The notes under the pieces: generated by a model | Database searches by the model: none | Told to the model about the DNA's origin: nothing | Seen by the model: only the letters and a program-made list of their open reading frames with translations | Translations under genes and position numbers: made by a program | Assembly (NCBI RefSeq): GCF_013426915.1 | Contig: NZ_AP023179.1 | Span: 1,364,001-1,428,000, forward strand | Direction of reading: 5' to 3' | DNA: 64,000 bases | Origin: Paraburkholderia sp. PGU19 | Lineage (GTDB): Bacteria > Pseudomonadota > Gammaproteobacteria > Burkholderiales > Burkholderiaceae | In this document: positions 1-10,605 of the stretch, piece after piece | Layout of the letters: each line of letters begins with the position of its first letter | How positions within the stretch are numbered: position 1 is the first letter of the stretch

Positions 1-1
1 G

Positions 2-364
2 TTTCTGTCGACGGCACTGCAGATCGGGCTGGGCGGCGCGATATCGACGCTGGTCGCGTGGGTCTCGGGCGAGCGGATGATGGACATTCACTTCCTGCCC
101 ATCGTGGCGTTCCTGTATCTGATGCTGATCGGCACGATGGCCGCGTATGTCGCGTACGGCTTTCTGATCCGGCACACGAGCCCGATCATCGCCAGCAGCT
201 GCATGTACGTGAACCCGGTGGTCGCGGTCGCGCTGGGCGCGCTGCTGCTCGGCGAGCCGGTAACGCGCGCGACGGTCGTTGCGACGGGCGTGATACTGGC
301 GAGTGTCGGGCTGTCGTTCTGGTTCGATTACCGGCGGCGTGGCTTGAAAGACGCTAGCGCATAA
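2..364 (+). CDS. EamA/DMT-family transporter, C-terminal part
   Basis: This is the C-terminal 120 residues of an inner-membrane drug/metabolite transporter of the EamA (DMT) family. The reading frame is open from the window edge, so the start lies outside. Four hydrophobic segments are visible. The stretch with residues SPIIASSCMYVNPVVA and LGEPV is the usual EamA signature near the last two helices, where the conserved glutamate follows the VNP motif. The protein ends in a short basic cytoplasmic tail. The substrate cannot be told from this fragment. It converges on the fadH-like gene only 14 bp away, and no obvious terminator hairpin lies between them. Confidence 0.85.
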   Translation, partial: FLSTALQIGLGGAISTLVAWVSGERMMDIHFLPIVAFLYLMLIGTMAAYVAYGFLIRHTSPIIASSCMYVNPVVAVALGALLLGEPVTRATVVATGVILASVGLSFWFDYRRRGLKDASA

Positions 365-378
365 AGCTATAACGGCGG

Positions 379-2784
<2,406 letters not shown>

Positions 2785-3573
2785 ATGAAGGTTATCAGGA
2801 CCATGGCGGCGCTCATCGGAGCGGCCGCGCTCGTGTCGGCGTGCGGTGGAAGCTCGAACGACGTCGGCAAAGAACTCGGGTTGCAGAATCCGTTGATCCA
2901 TTTCGTGCATGCGATTCCGAGCGGCCCCGCCGTCGACTTCCTCGTCAACGGCGGCGCGTTGCAGAAGAACATCTCGTACAAGAACGTGACGAACTTCGCC
3001 AACATCAACACGGGACAGACGTTGGTTGCGTATGCACCGACGGGGACCACGACGGCGCTGGCGAGCGGCACCTTCCCCGATGTCGCGAAGGGCCACGAGT
3101 ACACGGTGATTGCGTTGCCTGGCTCGTCGGGCGCCGATATCGGTCTGATCGACGATCCGTTCGACAAGGGTCTGCTGTCGAACAGCGCGCGCTTGCGGGG
3201 CTTCAATGCGTCGCTGAACGCGTCCAACCTCGACCTGTATCTGGTGCCCGCGAACAACACGAACATCGCGAGCGCCAGTCCGACGCTGGCAGGGGTGTCC
3301 TACAAGAACGCGGTGCCCGCGAGCGGCCAGGACTCGGTCTACGTATCGGGCGGCACGTATGTGCTGATCGCGACGACGGCGGGCAGCAAGACGCCTATCT
3401 TCCAGTCGAGTTCGTTCGATCTCGCGAACAACGCCGACTGGCTCGTGACGTCGGTGCCGATCGGCGGCGCGCTCAGCCAGTTGCTGCCGAACCAGATCCA
3501 CCTGCTCGTCGCGCAGGGCGGCAACACCACGCAACCGGCGCTTGAATTGACCAATACGTTGAACGGCCAATAA
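2785..3573 (+). CDS. DUF4397-domain lipoprotein
   Basis: This is a 262-residue exported lipoprotein. The N-terminus has a basic start, a hydrophobic core and a lipobox (LVSAC, cysteine at about residue 20), so it should be lipid-anchored in the envelope. Residues 35-250 match the DUF4397 beta-sandwich layout: a FVHAIPSGPAVDFLVNG opening, repeated short beta strands and a conserved LYLVPANNTN region. DUF4397 proteins have no established function; surface binding roles are only presumed. The GGGAGAGG site lies 8 bp before the ATG. The gene is monocistronic and followed by a clear terminator. Confidence 0.85.
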   Translation: MKVIRTMAALIGAAALVSACGGSSNDVGKELGLQNPLIHFVHAIPSGPAVDFLVNGGALQKNISYKNVTNFANINTGQTLVAYAPTGTTTALASGTFPDVAKGHEYTVIALPGSSGADIGLIDDPFDKGLLSNSARLRGFNASLNASNLDLYLVPANNTNIASASPTLAGVSYKNAVPASGQDSVYVSGGTYVLIATTAGSKTPIFQSSSFDLANNADWLVTSVPIGGALSQLLPNQIHLLVAQGGNTTQPALELTNTLNGQ

Positions 3574-3621
3574 AACAGCGACGGCATGGCCTGATGACGA
3601 TGCGGTAGCAGGGGGGACGGC

Positions 3622-3657
3622 ACGGCGGCTCATGCGAATGGGCCGCCGTTCTGTTTT
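3622..3657 (+). terminator. Rho-independent terminator of the DUF4397 gene
   Basis: The stem ACGGCGGC pairs perfectly with GCCGCCGT across an 11-12 nt loop and is followed by TCTGTTTT. It lies about 50 bp after the DUF4397 stop codon. Confidence 0.75.
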
Positions 3658-3711
3658 GCGCGCTGGCTCGTGAAATTCGTGAAGTTCGTGAAGTTTGCAA
3701 AGCACAGGCGT

Positions 3712-3740
3712 AAAAAAGCCGCCGCGTGGGACGCGGCCGC
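3712..3740 (-). terminator. Rho-independent terminator of the entericidin gene
   Basis: Read on the minus strand, a GC-only stem (GCCGCG/CGCGGC, 5 nt loop) with an adjacent GGC is followed by a run of six T. It lies about 55 bp after the stop codon of the entericidin gene and faces the DUF4397 terminator. Confidence 0.75.
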
Positions 3741-3792
3741 GAGGGGTAATGGATGAATCGGATCGGATCGAATCGACCGGGCAGGTGCGATA

Positions 3793-3930
3793 TCAGTCGG
3801 AATGCTTCTCGGCCGAATTGGTGATCGCGTTGCCGCCCTTGGAGATGTCCTGGCCGGCGCCGGCCATCGTGTTGCAGGCGGCCAGCAGTGTCGTGCCCGC
3901 GAGCAGCAGAAGTGCGATGAGTCGTGTCAT
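3793..3930 (-). CDS. Entericidin A/B family small lipoprotein
   Basis: This is a 45-residue lipoprotein. The N-terminus MTRLIALLLLAG leads to a lipobox ending LLAAC at residue 19. It is followed by NTMAGAGQDISKGGNAI, the hallmark of the entericidin (EcnA/EcnB) family. Entericidins are envelope toxin/antidote lipoproteins in E. coli. In Burkholderia a single small copy is common and its role is less clear. An AGGGAG ribosome binding site precedes the ATG by 8 nt. The C-terminus is short and charged (SAEKHSD). The family assignment is secure, the toxin activity is not. Confidence 0.85.
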   Translation of the reverse strand: MTRLIALLLLAGTTLLAACNTMAGAGQDISKGGNAITNSAEKHSD

Positions 3931-4160
3931 GAGTTTTCTCCCTATCTGGAATAGTCAGGAATCTTCGACGGTTGCTTCGATCGATTCGCGCGCGCCGGTC
4001 TGGTCAGGTGTTGCGTTCGACATCGCCCGGCGTGCGCGTCCTGTCGTCTGACCGGGGCGTCGCGCCAGCCGATCCGGTCTGATTCCATGGTAAGAGACGC
4101 ATGGCCGCGATGCTGTCAGAGGCGCCACGATTTTCGTGTCGGCGCAATCCTACGTGGACG

Positions 4161-5678
4161 TCAAAGGCGTTCGACGGGCGCGTGGCCCTGGGCACTGGTG
4201 TCGTCCGGGACGCGCCTCGGTGCTTGCTCAACGAACTGATCGACGCCCGGACTGTCTTCCTTCGCCACGCCGACGGTCGGCACGGGCAGCACGACGCGTA
4301 TGTCGGTGCCGTGCAGTTCGCCGCGCCGGATATCGAAGCGTCCGCCGCGTGCGGCCACGCGCTGGCGCATGCCCATCAGCCCATGCGTATGCGTGCGCGT
4401 CAGGTCGGCGGGCATGATACCGACGCCGTTGTCGGCGATATGCAGCGACACCTCGCCATGATCCGTGCTCAGATCGATCGTGACCTGCGTCGCGCGCGCG
4501 TACTTAGCCGCGTTGGTCAGCGACTCCTGCGCGACGCGAAACAGCGCGATCTCGGTCTGCTCGTCGAGTTGCAGTTCGTCATCGGGCAGGTGCAGGTCGA
4601 GCGCCCAGCCATTGCGTTGCGCGGCTTCGTCGGCGAGCGTGCGCAGCGCGGTGACGAGGCCGAAGTTCGCGAGCACCGTTGGCCGCATGTCCTCGATGAT
4701 GCGCCGCTTGAGCGCGATGCCCTGATCGAGCGTTTCGAGCGCGCGCGTCAGTTTTTCGGCGATCGCGGGGTCGGCGTCCTGAAGCTTGCGCCGGGCCCAC
4801 GCGACGTCCATCTTGCTTGCCGTGAGAATCGCGTGGAGTTCGTCGTGCAGTTCGCGCGCCAGCTGGGTCTTTTCGTTTTCGCTGACGGCCTGCAAGTGCC
4901 AGCCGAGCGCTTCGAGTTGCCGCGTGCGCTCGTTGACCAGTTGATCGAGTTCTGCCTGCTGCGTGATCAACTGCTTTTGCGCGCGCGCCTGGCTGTCGAG
5001 CTGAATGCCGAGGTTGCGGAACAGCAGAATGAACAACACGATATTGAGCGCGGACAGGCCCGCCGCGACGAATGTGGAGACGCGCTGGTCGGCGCGGCTC
5101 GCGTCGAGTGCGCGCTGCGCGCGGCGCTCTTCGTTGTCGCGCAGTAACGACAGCGTGCCCGTCACGAGCGACGCATCGACGTTGCTGTTTGCCGCTGCGC
5201 CGCCGCATGCGGCGAGATCGAGTCGATGCGGCGCGGCCTGCTGCAGCGCATGCGCGCCGCTGCCGATGCGCGCGCCGATCAGCGCGGCGATCTGCGTGAA
5301 GCTGGACAGTTCCGCGCTGTCGGCGGCGCGTTTGAAGTACGTGTCGAGCGAACGGATGCCGCGGCGGACCTCGGCGGCGCGCGCGCAATAGCTGCGCGCG
5401 TCGGCATCGTCCCTCGTCAGAAGAAAGCGGCTTTCATGCGATTGCAACAGCGCGAGTTGCCCGGCGAGATCGCTGAGCTGCACGCTCGCGTTGCGTGCCT
5501 CGAGCGCCGCTTCGTATTCCGACGCAGTGCGTTGCCGCGCCGTTTCCAGAATGACGAGACCCCCGCACGTGATGACGATCGCGACCGTCATCGCGATGGC
5601 CCAGCTGCGCTGATGCATCCAGTCAGTCAGCCTGGTGGTGAGTCCCGCTTCCGCGCCGTCTGACACTGCCTTCTCCAT
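4161..5678 (-). CDS. NarL-type sensor histidine kinase with CHASE3-like sensor region
   Basis: This is a 505-residue membrane kinase. A first transmembrane helix lies at about residues 28-48. A helical extracytoplasmic region with the CHASE3-like pattern (SHESRFLLTRDDADARSY) follows, then a second helix at about 205-225 and a coiled coil ending QLVNERTRQLEALG. The phospho-acceptor is in RELHDELHAILTASKMDVAWAR, the HisKA_3 form used by NarX/UhpB-type kinases. The HATPase domain has the N box, DNGVGI and a final GLMGMRQRV. The likely partner is the NarL-type regulator at 7106, reached across a divergent cluster. The signal is unknown. Confidence 0.85.
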   Translation of the reverse strand: MEKAVSDGAEAGLTTRLTDWMHQRSWAIAMTVAIVITCGGLVILETARQRTASEYEAALEARNASVQLSDLAGQLALLQSHESRFLLTRDDADARSYCARAAEVRRGIRSLDTYFKRAADSAELSSFTQIAALIGARIGSGAHALQQAAPHRLDLAACGGAAANSNVDASLVTGTLSLLRDNEERRAQRALDASRADQRVSTFVAAGLSALNIVLFILLFRNLGIQLDSQARAQKQLITQQAELDQLVNERTRQLEALGWHLQAVSENEKTQLARELHDELHAILTASKMDVAWARRKLQDADPAIAEKLTRALETLDQGIALKRRIIEDMRPTVLANFGLVTALRTLADEAAQRNGWALDLHLPDDELQLDEQTEIALFRVAQESLTNAAKYARATQVTIDLSTDHGEVSLHIADNGVGIMPADLTRTHTHGLMGMRQRVAARGGRFDIRRGELHGTDIRVVLPVPTVGVAKEDSPGVDQFVEQAPRRVPDDTSAQGHAPVERL

Positions 5679-5850
5679 GCGATGAAGTCATCGACAGTGT
5701 AGCGTCGCGCGGCGCGTTTGCGTTCGCGCGAGCGTCGCGGCGGCCCGCCAGACGCCTCGCCGAAAGGGAATGTCGGCGGATTCCCACATGAAAAACAGCG
5801 CGCGCCCGAATGCGGGTACGCAAACTGCTCCGTACGATGAGTGGCAGGCA

Positions 5851-5890
5851 TCCATAGCCACCATTAGCCACCGTTAGCCACATCAAGCCA
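5851..5890 (+). repeat. Four tandem 10 bp repeats upstream of the first DUF1328 gene
   Basis: Four consecutive 10-mers end in AGCCA (TCCATAGCCA, CCATTAGCCA, CCGTTAGCCA, CATCAAGCCA). They stop directly against the GGGAGG ribosome binding site of the DUF1328 gene. The period equals about one DNA helical turn, so they could be phased protein-binding sites. They could also be a simple slippage array. Confidence 0.7.
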
Positions 5891-5904
5891 GGGAGGTTGC
5901 CATC

Positions 5905-6081
5905 ATGCTCAAGTGGGCGTTGTTCTTCGCCGTGATTGCCGTGATCGCGGGGCTGCTCGGATTCACAGGGGTCGCGGCAGGTGCGGCGGCTATCGCGAAG
6001 TTCCTGTTCGTGGTGTTCCTGATCCTGTGCGTCGTGTTCCTCGTACTCGGCTTCGTCATCACGAAGAAGATCGTCGATTAG
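5905..6081 (+). CDS. DUF1328 small membrane protein (YtjA-like)
   Basis: This is a 58-residue protein of two hydrophobic helices (residues about 3-22 and 31-52) with the DUF1328 signature [17 protein letters not shown] and a short basic tail KKIVD. It should sit in the inner membrane. Family members are usually induced by envelope or general stress, but no biochemical function is established. A GGGAGG site lies 8 bp before the ATG. It is the first of two adjacent paralogues, which together with the ferritin-like gene and the regulators form a probable stress cluster. Confidence 0.85.
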   Translation: MLKWALFFAVIAVIAGLLGFTGVAAGAAAIAKFLFVVFLILCVVFLVLGFVITKKIVD

Positions 6082-6178
6082 CGAAGCCACCGAGGCAACT
6101 CAGGCAACTCAGGATAAAGCGCGGGCCGCCTGAACGGGTCCGCCGCCATTCATCGCTTAAACAGGAAGGAGCGTTGTC

Positions 6179-6340
6179 ATGCTGCATTACGCACTCGTGT
6201 TCTTCGTGATCGCGATCATCGCCGCTGTGTTCGGCTTCACGGGCATTGCCGCGGGCGCCGCCGAAATAGCGAAGATTCTGTTCTACATCTTCCTGGTGGT
6301 GTTCGTCGTCACGCTGCTGCTTGGCGTGTTCCGAACCTAG
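6179..6340 (+). CDS. DUF1328 small membrane protein, second copy
   Basis: This is a 53-residue paralogue of the preceding gene with the same [17 protein letters not shown] core and two hydrophobic helices, but without the basic KKIVD tail. An AGGAAGGAG site lies just upstream. The two copies are separated by 97 bp and differ mainly in the second helix and tail, so the duplication is not recent. Function is unknown. A pair of stacked two-helix peptides could form hetero-oligomers, but that is only a guess. Confidence 0.85.
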   Translation: MLHYALVFFVIAIIAAVFGFTGIAAGAAEIAKILFYIFLVVFVVTLLLGVFRT

Positions 6341-6432
6341 CGCAAGCCAGCATGGCGCACGTTGCGCCGCCGCCTATGACAGACGGCGGCCGCGTGTGCG
6401 TTTCCCACAATACCGGAACAAGGAGTCAGTCA

Positions 6433-6978
6433 ATGTCGAACGCAACGAAAGGCGAATTCGTGATGGACCTCAAGCGCATTCGTGAACAGGCCCGCAAGGA
6501 TATGGACGAGGGTCCCGTCACGCAGACCTATGGCGCGGACCGCGACACCGTGCTCAAGCTGCTCAACGGCGCGCTCGCGACGGAACTCGTCTGCGTGCTG
6601 CGCTACAAGCGCCACTACTTTATGGCGAAGGGCATCAATTCGGAAGCCGTCGCCCAGGAGTTTCTCGAACACGCGAACGAAGAGCAGGGCCATGCCGACA
6701 CGCTCGCCGCGCGCATCGTGCAACTGGGCGGCGAGCCGGACTTCGCGCCGGACAGTCTGTCGAAGCGCTCGCACTCGGAATACAAGGAGGGCAAGAACCT
6801 GACCGACATGATTCGCGAGAACCTGGTCGCGGAGCGCATTGCGATCGATACCTACCGCGAGATCATCCGCTATCTGGGTGATGGGGATGTCACGACGCGC
6901 CGGATGTTCGAAGAGATTCTGGCCGTCGAGGAAGAACACGCGGACGATATGGCCGATCTGCTGTCGGGGCGCGAGTGA
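6433..6978 (+). CDS. Ferritin-like (bacterioferritin-type) protein
   Basis: This is a 181-residue four-helix ferritin-like protein. Metal-ligand motifs are visible as ELVCVLRYKRHYF with EFLEHANEEQGHAD (E-x6-Y spacing, then ExxH) and EEILAVEEEHADD (ExxH). These are the paired di-iron motifs of bacterioferritin/DUF892-like proteins. It probably stores or detoxifies iron, or protects DNA, under stress. The ATG at 6433 is preceded by AAGGAGT and was chosen over an upstream in-frame ATG whose added residues lack similarity. It is co-directional with the two DUF1328 genes. Haem ligation cannot be judged. Confidence 0.8.
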   Translation: MSNATKGEFVMDLKRIREQARKDMDEGPVTQTYGADRDTVLKLLNGALATELVCVLRYKRHYFMAKGINSEAVAQEFLEHANEEQGHADTLAARIVQLGGEPDFAPDSLSKRSHSEYKEGKNLTDMIRENLVAERIAIDTYREIIRYLGDGDVTTRRMFEEILAVEEEHADDMADLLSGRE

Positions 6979-7105
6979 GGGCGAAGGGCGGTTGGGCGCG
7001 AGTGCGATGGGCCGTGCGATGCGATGCGCGGCGCTGTACGCGCTCGCCGCGGCCGTCTTCGCAGGCGATGAAGCAAATGCACTTGCACTGCGGTAAATCA
7101 CAACC

Positions 7106-7750
7106 ATGATTCGAGTGCTGATAGCGGACGATCACGCGATCGTTCGGGGCGGATTCAGACAGTTCGTCGCCGACGAGCCGGACATGTGCGTCGCGGCGGA
7201 AGCATCGACAGGCGACGAGACGATCCGCCTCGTGCGCGAGCAGCCGGACGACGAGCCTTTTGACGTCGTGCTGCTCGATATCGCGATGCCCGACAAGAAC
7301 GGCATCGACACGTTGCGCGTGATCCGGCAGATGCGGCCGGGGCAGGGCGTGCTGATCCTGTCGGGCTATCCGGAGAGCCAGTACGCGATCAACCTGCTGC
7401 GCGCGGGCGCGAACGGTTACCTGAACAAGGATTGCGAGCCCGACGAGATCGTGCGCGCGATCCGCTCGGTTGCGCGCGGGCATCGTTATCTGTCGGAAGC
7501 CGTTGCCGATACGCTCGCGAACAGTCTCGACAAGCCCGCTGCGACGCATCCGCATGAACAGTTGTCGGAGCGCGAGTTCCAGATCTTCTGCAAGCTCGCG
7601 TCAGGGCGGATTCCGACTGACATCGCCGGCGAACTGCATCTGTCGGTGAAAACGGTCAGCACGTATCGCGCGCGCGTGCTGGAAAAGATGCACATGACGA
7701 ACAACGCGGACATGACGTACTACGCGATCAAGAACGGCCTGATCGAATGA
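7106..7750 (+). CDS. NarL/FixJ-family response regulator
   Basis: This is a 214-residue regulator. The receiver domain shows the acidic pair (IADDHAIVRGG), the phospho-acceptor Asp in VVLLDIAMPDKNG, the switch Ser in LILSGYPES and the Lys in YLNKDCEPDE. A LuxR-type helix-turn-helix (LSEREFQIFCKLASGRIPTDIA, then LSVKTVSTYRARVLEKM) forms the last third. It is the natural partner of the HisKA_3 kinase at 4161-5678. The Shine-Dalgarno sequence is poor. It is followed closely by a stand-alone receiver, so the output may be modulated by a second phosphoryl acceptor. Confidence 0.88.
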   Translation: MIRVLIADDHAIVRGGFRQFVADEPDMCVAAEASTGDETIRLVREQPDDEPFDVVLLDIAMPDKNGIDTLRVIRQMRPGQGVLILSGYPESQYAINLLRAGANGYLNKDCEPDEIVRAIRSVARGHRYLSEAVADTLANSLDKPAATHPHEQLSEREFQIFCKLASGRIPTDIAGELHLSVKTVSTYRARVLEKMHMTNNADMTYYAIKNGLIE

Positions 7751-7777
7751 ACAAATGAACGAATGAACGAATGAACC
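7746..7777 (+). repeat. Four tandem 8 bp repeats between two response regulator genes
   Basis: The unit AATGAAC(A/G/C) is repeated four times, starting inside the last codon and stop of the NarL-type regulator. Every unit carries ATGA, a potential start/stop overlap. The array lies 31 bp before the ATG of the next gene. Confidence 0.7.
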
Positions 7778-7808
7778 CGTGATTCCCCGCGAGCATGGAA
7801 CGCAACCG

Positions 7809-8240
7809 ATGAACGCCGACTCCGTCACTGCACACACCGATTCCGGCCGCGCGCCGTTGCGTGTGCTGCTGATCGAGGATTCGCCGCTGATCCGGCGCAG
7901 CATCGTCGAAGCGATCGATGCATCAGGCGTGATGCAGGTGGCCGCGCAGGCCGAGTCCGCCGACGAGGCGATCGCGCTGCTGGATGGTGAAGCGTTCGAC
8001 GCCGTGATCGTCGATCTGCAGTTGAAGGGTGGATCGAGCGTGCCGGTGCTTGCGTATATGCAGAAAGAAGGGCTGATCGAATCGACGTTCGCCGCCGTGC
8101 TGACCAATCATGCGCTGCCCGCGTACCGCGAGCGCTGTCAGCAATATGGCGTGCGGCACTTCTACGACAAGTCGTTCGAGTTCGATCGCGTGATCGACGC
8201 GCTTCACGACTATGCGCAGGGGCGGCTGGAAGAGCGATAG
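7809..8240 (+). CDS. Stand-alone receiver-domain response regulator
   Basis: This is a 143-residue single receiver domain of the CheY type. The acidic site is LLIEDSPLIRRS, the phosphorylated Asp lies in AVIVDLQLKGGS, the Thr in AVLTNH and the Lys in HFYDKSFEFD. No output domain follows, so it probably acts by protein contact or as a phosphate sink for the neighbouring kinase. The ATG at 7809 was preferred over a GTG 30 bp upstream because the residues before the domain are not conserved-looking. The gene is probably co-transcribed with the NarL-type regulator. Confidence 0.8.
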   Translation: MNADSVTAHTDSGRAPLRVLLIEDSPLIRRSIVEAIDASGVMQVAAQAESADEAIALLDGEAFDAVIVDLQLKGGSSVPVLAYMQKEGLIESTFAAVLTNHALPAYRERCQQYGVRHFYDKSFEFDRVIDALHDYAQGRLEER

Positions 8241-8271
8241 CTGCTTCGGCGCAGCGAAACCGGCCCGACCA

Positions 8272-9486
8272 TCATTCCGTCGCGCCCGAAGCCGCCAGCG
8301 GCTCAGGACGCCCGCGCAGGTGATTGAGCCCGGCAAGCGCGGTAAACAGCAGACCGGCGACACTCACGCCGACCCAACCGAACAGCGGCCACACGAACGC
8401 GCCGACACCTGACCCGACCGCGCCGCCGATGAAATAGCAGACCATGAACACGGTGTTCACGCGGCTGCGCGCTTCGGGCTTCAGCGCGTAGATACGCGAC
8501 TGGTTGGAGATCTGCGCGGCCTGCACGCCGACGTCGAGCACGATCACGCCGATCACGAGACCAATCAGGCTCGTGCCCGACAGCGCGAACACGACGAACG
8601 ACAGCGCCGCCAGCGTGATCGACAGCGAGACGATGGCGCGCGGCCCGCGCTTGTCGGCGAACTTGCCCGCGAGCGGCGCCGCCATTGCGCCCGCCGCGCC
8701 GACGATACCGAACAGACCCGCCACCTGTGGCCCATAGTGAAACGGCGCGCCCGCCAGCAACAGCGCGAGCGTCGACCAGAACAGGCTGAACGCGGCGAAC
8801 AGCGCGGCGCCCGTCATTGACGCTTCGCGCAGGCCGCGCAGTTCGACGGCGAGATGCCACATCGAGCCGAGCAGTTTGCCGTAGGCAAGCGTCGAGGTCG
8901 GCTTGCTGCGCGGCAGCCGCGCGATGATGACGGCGGCAAGCATCAGCAGCGCAACGATCGATGCGCCGAATACCGCGCGCCAGCCAAGGTACTGGCCGAC
9001 GAAGCCGGCCGCCGTGCGCGCGAGCAGAATGCCGAGCAGCAGTCCGCTCATGACGGTGCCGACGGCATGGCCGCGTTGCGACGGCGGCGCGAGTTCGGCG
9101 GCGAACGGCACGGCCTGCTGCGCGATTGTCGCGAGAATGCCGATCGCGAGACTCGCGATCACGAGCACGGACAGACTCGGGGCGGCAGCCGCGAACAGCA
9201 GCGCGATGCACAGGGCGGCGATCTGCAGCAGGATCAGCCTGCGACGGTCGAAGCGGTCGCCGAGCGGGGCGAGCAGCAGCATGCCTGCCGCGTAGCCGAG
9301 CTGGGTCATGGTCGGCACCACGCCGATCCACGATGCGCTTTGCGGAAACGACAGACGGAAGTCGTCGAGCAGCGGCTGGTTGTAGTAGATGTTCGCGACG
9401 GAGACGCCCGCGATCGTCGCAAGCAGTAGCAGAAGGCCGCTCAGCGATCGGTCGGTTGCGGCGTGGTCGGAGGCGGGTGTGGACAT
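8272..9486 (-). CDS. MFS transporter (drug/metabolite efflux type)
   Basis: This is a 404-residue inner-membrane protein with about 12 hydrophobic helices. The DHA-type motif A appears after helix 2 as LLAPLGDRFDRRRLIL. A second copy-like loop (KFADKRGPRAIVSL) appears in the C-terminal half. It is likely a proton-driven exporter, but the substrate is unknown. The start at 9486 (MSTPASDH) was chosen because 28 upstream residues are arginine-rich and not membrane-like. It lies 97 bp downstream of the phosphodiesterase gene on the same strand and may share its transcript. Confidence 0.82.
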   Translation of the reverse strand: MSTPASDHAATDRSLSGLLLLLATIAGVSVANIYYNQPLLDDFRLSFPQSASWIGVVPTMTQLGYAAGMLLLAPLGDRFDRRRLILLQIAALCIALLFAAAAPSLSVLVIASLAIGILATIAQQAVPFAAELAPPSQRGHAVGTVMSGLLLGILLARTAAGFVGQYLGWRAVFGASIVALLMLAAVIIARLPRSKPTSTLAYGKLLGSMWHLAVELRGLREASMTGAALFAAFSLFWSTLALLLAGAPFHYGPQVAGLFGIVGAAGAMAAPLAGKFADKRGPRAIVSLSITLAALSFVVFALSGTSLIGLVIGVIVLDVGVQAAQISNQSRIYALKPEARSRVNTVFMVCYFIGGAVGSGVGAFVWPLFGWVGVSVAGLLFTALAGLNHLRGRPEPLAASGATE

Positions 9487-9583
9487 GATGCGGCGGCCGG
9501 CGTGGGGCCGGCGGGAGAGAGTCGAGCGTGCCGATGATACCGGAGTGGGGCGGATTCTGCTGGATGGCACGCCCGGCGCGGGC

Positions 9584-10411
9584 TCAGTCGATCAGCGATC
9601 CTTCGGGTTCATAGAACGGATAGGGTCCGTCCGCTGCATCGACATAAGCGTGATGCGTGACGAGGCCGTTCACGCTGTCGTAGCGGTGTAGCGCGAACGC
9701 TGGCGGCTCCATCATGAAGGCCGATGGCGCGTCGTCGCGCAGATCGAGCGCCACTTGATGCGCGGGCGCGGGCACCGCCGATGCGATTGTGCCGCCGAAG
9801 CGGACGAACATCGGGCGATGTACATGGCCGCACATCACGCGTTCTACGTTCGAGTGACGTGCGACGAGCGTCGCGAGTTTTTTTGCCGAGGTCGGTTCGA
9901 GCCGCAGCGCGTCCATGTGGCCGATGCCGGACACGAACGGCGGATGATGCAGCGCGACGATCACGGGTTTGTCGTGGGCCGTTTGCAGTTGCTGTTCGAG
10001 CCAGGCGAGGCGCGTGTCGCAGAGCAGGCCGGCGCTTTGGCCGGGGACCATTGAGTCGAGTGCGATCAGGTGGAGTGGGCCTATGTCGACTGTGTATTGG
10101 ATGAACTCGTCGCTGGTGTGGAGTTCTTTGCGGTCGATGAAGGTGGCGCGCAGTGCGGCGCGGTCGTCGTGGTTGCCTACCAGCAGGTAGTAGGGGATTT
10201 TTAGCGGTGCTAGCAGTGACTTCAGATGGACGTATTGCTCAGGCTCGCCCTGGTCGACGAGATCGCCCGTGATGATGATCGCGTCTGGCGCTGGGACGAG
10301 CGCGTTCAATCGCTCTACGCAGCGCGTCAGGTACGCCGCCGTGTCCACGCGGCGGTAGGCCAGCGCGCCCGCGCGTTTGATGTGGAGATCGCTGATCTGG
10401 GCTATTAACAT
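9584..10411 (-). CDS. GpdQ/CpdA-type metallophosphodiesterase
   Basis: This is a 275-residue dinuclear metallophosphoesterase. All metal-ligand blocks are present: DLH near the N-terminus, GDLVD, GNHD, the ALHH pair and GHVH. Length and motif order match class III phosphodiesterases such as GpdQ (glycerophosphodiesterase) and CpdA (cAMP phosphodiesterase). Which phosphodiester it cleaves cannot be decided from sequence alone. It is a soluble cytoplasmic protein with no signal peptide. The gene begins just beside the large palindromic repeat, so its promoter probably lies within or against the repeat's outer arm. Confidence 0.85.
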   Translation of the reverse strand: MLIAQISDLHIKRAGALAYRRVDTAAYLTRCVERLNALVPAPDAIIITGDLVDQGEPEQYVHLKSLLAPLKIPYYLLVGNHDDRAALRATFIDRKELHTSDEFIQYTVDIGPLHLIALDSMVPGQSAGLLCDTRLAWLEQQLQTAHDKPVIVALHHPPFVSGIGHMDALRLEPTSAKKLATLVARHSNVERVMCGHVHRPMFVRFGGTIASAVPAPAHQVALDLRDDAPSAFMMEPPAFALHRYDSVNGLVTHHAYVDAADGPYPFYEPEGSLID

Positions 10412-10605
10412 GGGGTTCCTCTGTGCTATTGGTGTCTGCGACGCTTTTCGGTTTGGTTTGGGTTTTTGCTGGCATCCGCGATTTGTCTTCGTGCTTCAGG
10501 CGTTGCCGGTCGGTGTTTTGGCCTTTGCGCTGGCATCCGCGATGCGTTAGCGTGCTTCAAGCGTCGCCCCTGTGCGGGGCGGCACCTACTTTTCTTTGCG
10601 GCGGC

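Noticed and set aside
10567..10580. CCCCTGTGCGGGG as a terminator of the phosphodiesterase gene
   Set aside because: It is upstream of that gene, has no T run, and recurs in every repeat copy, so it belongs to the repeat.
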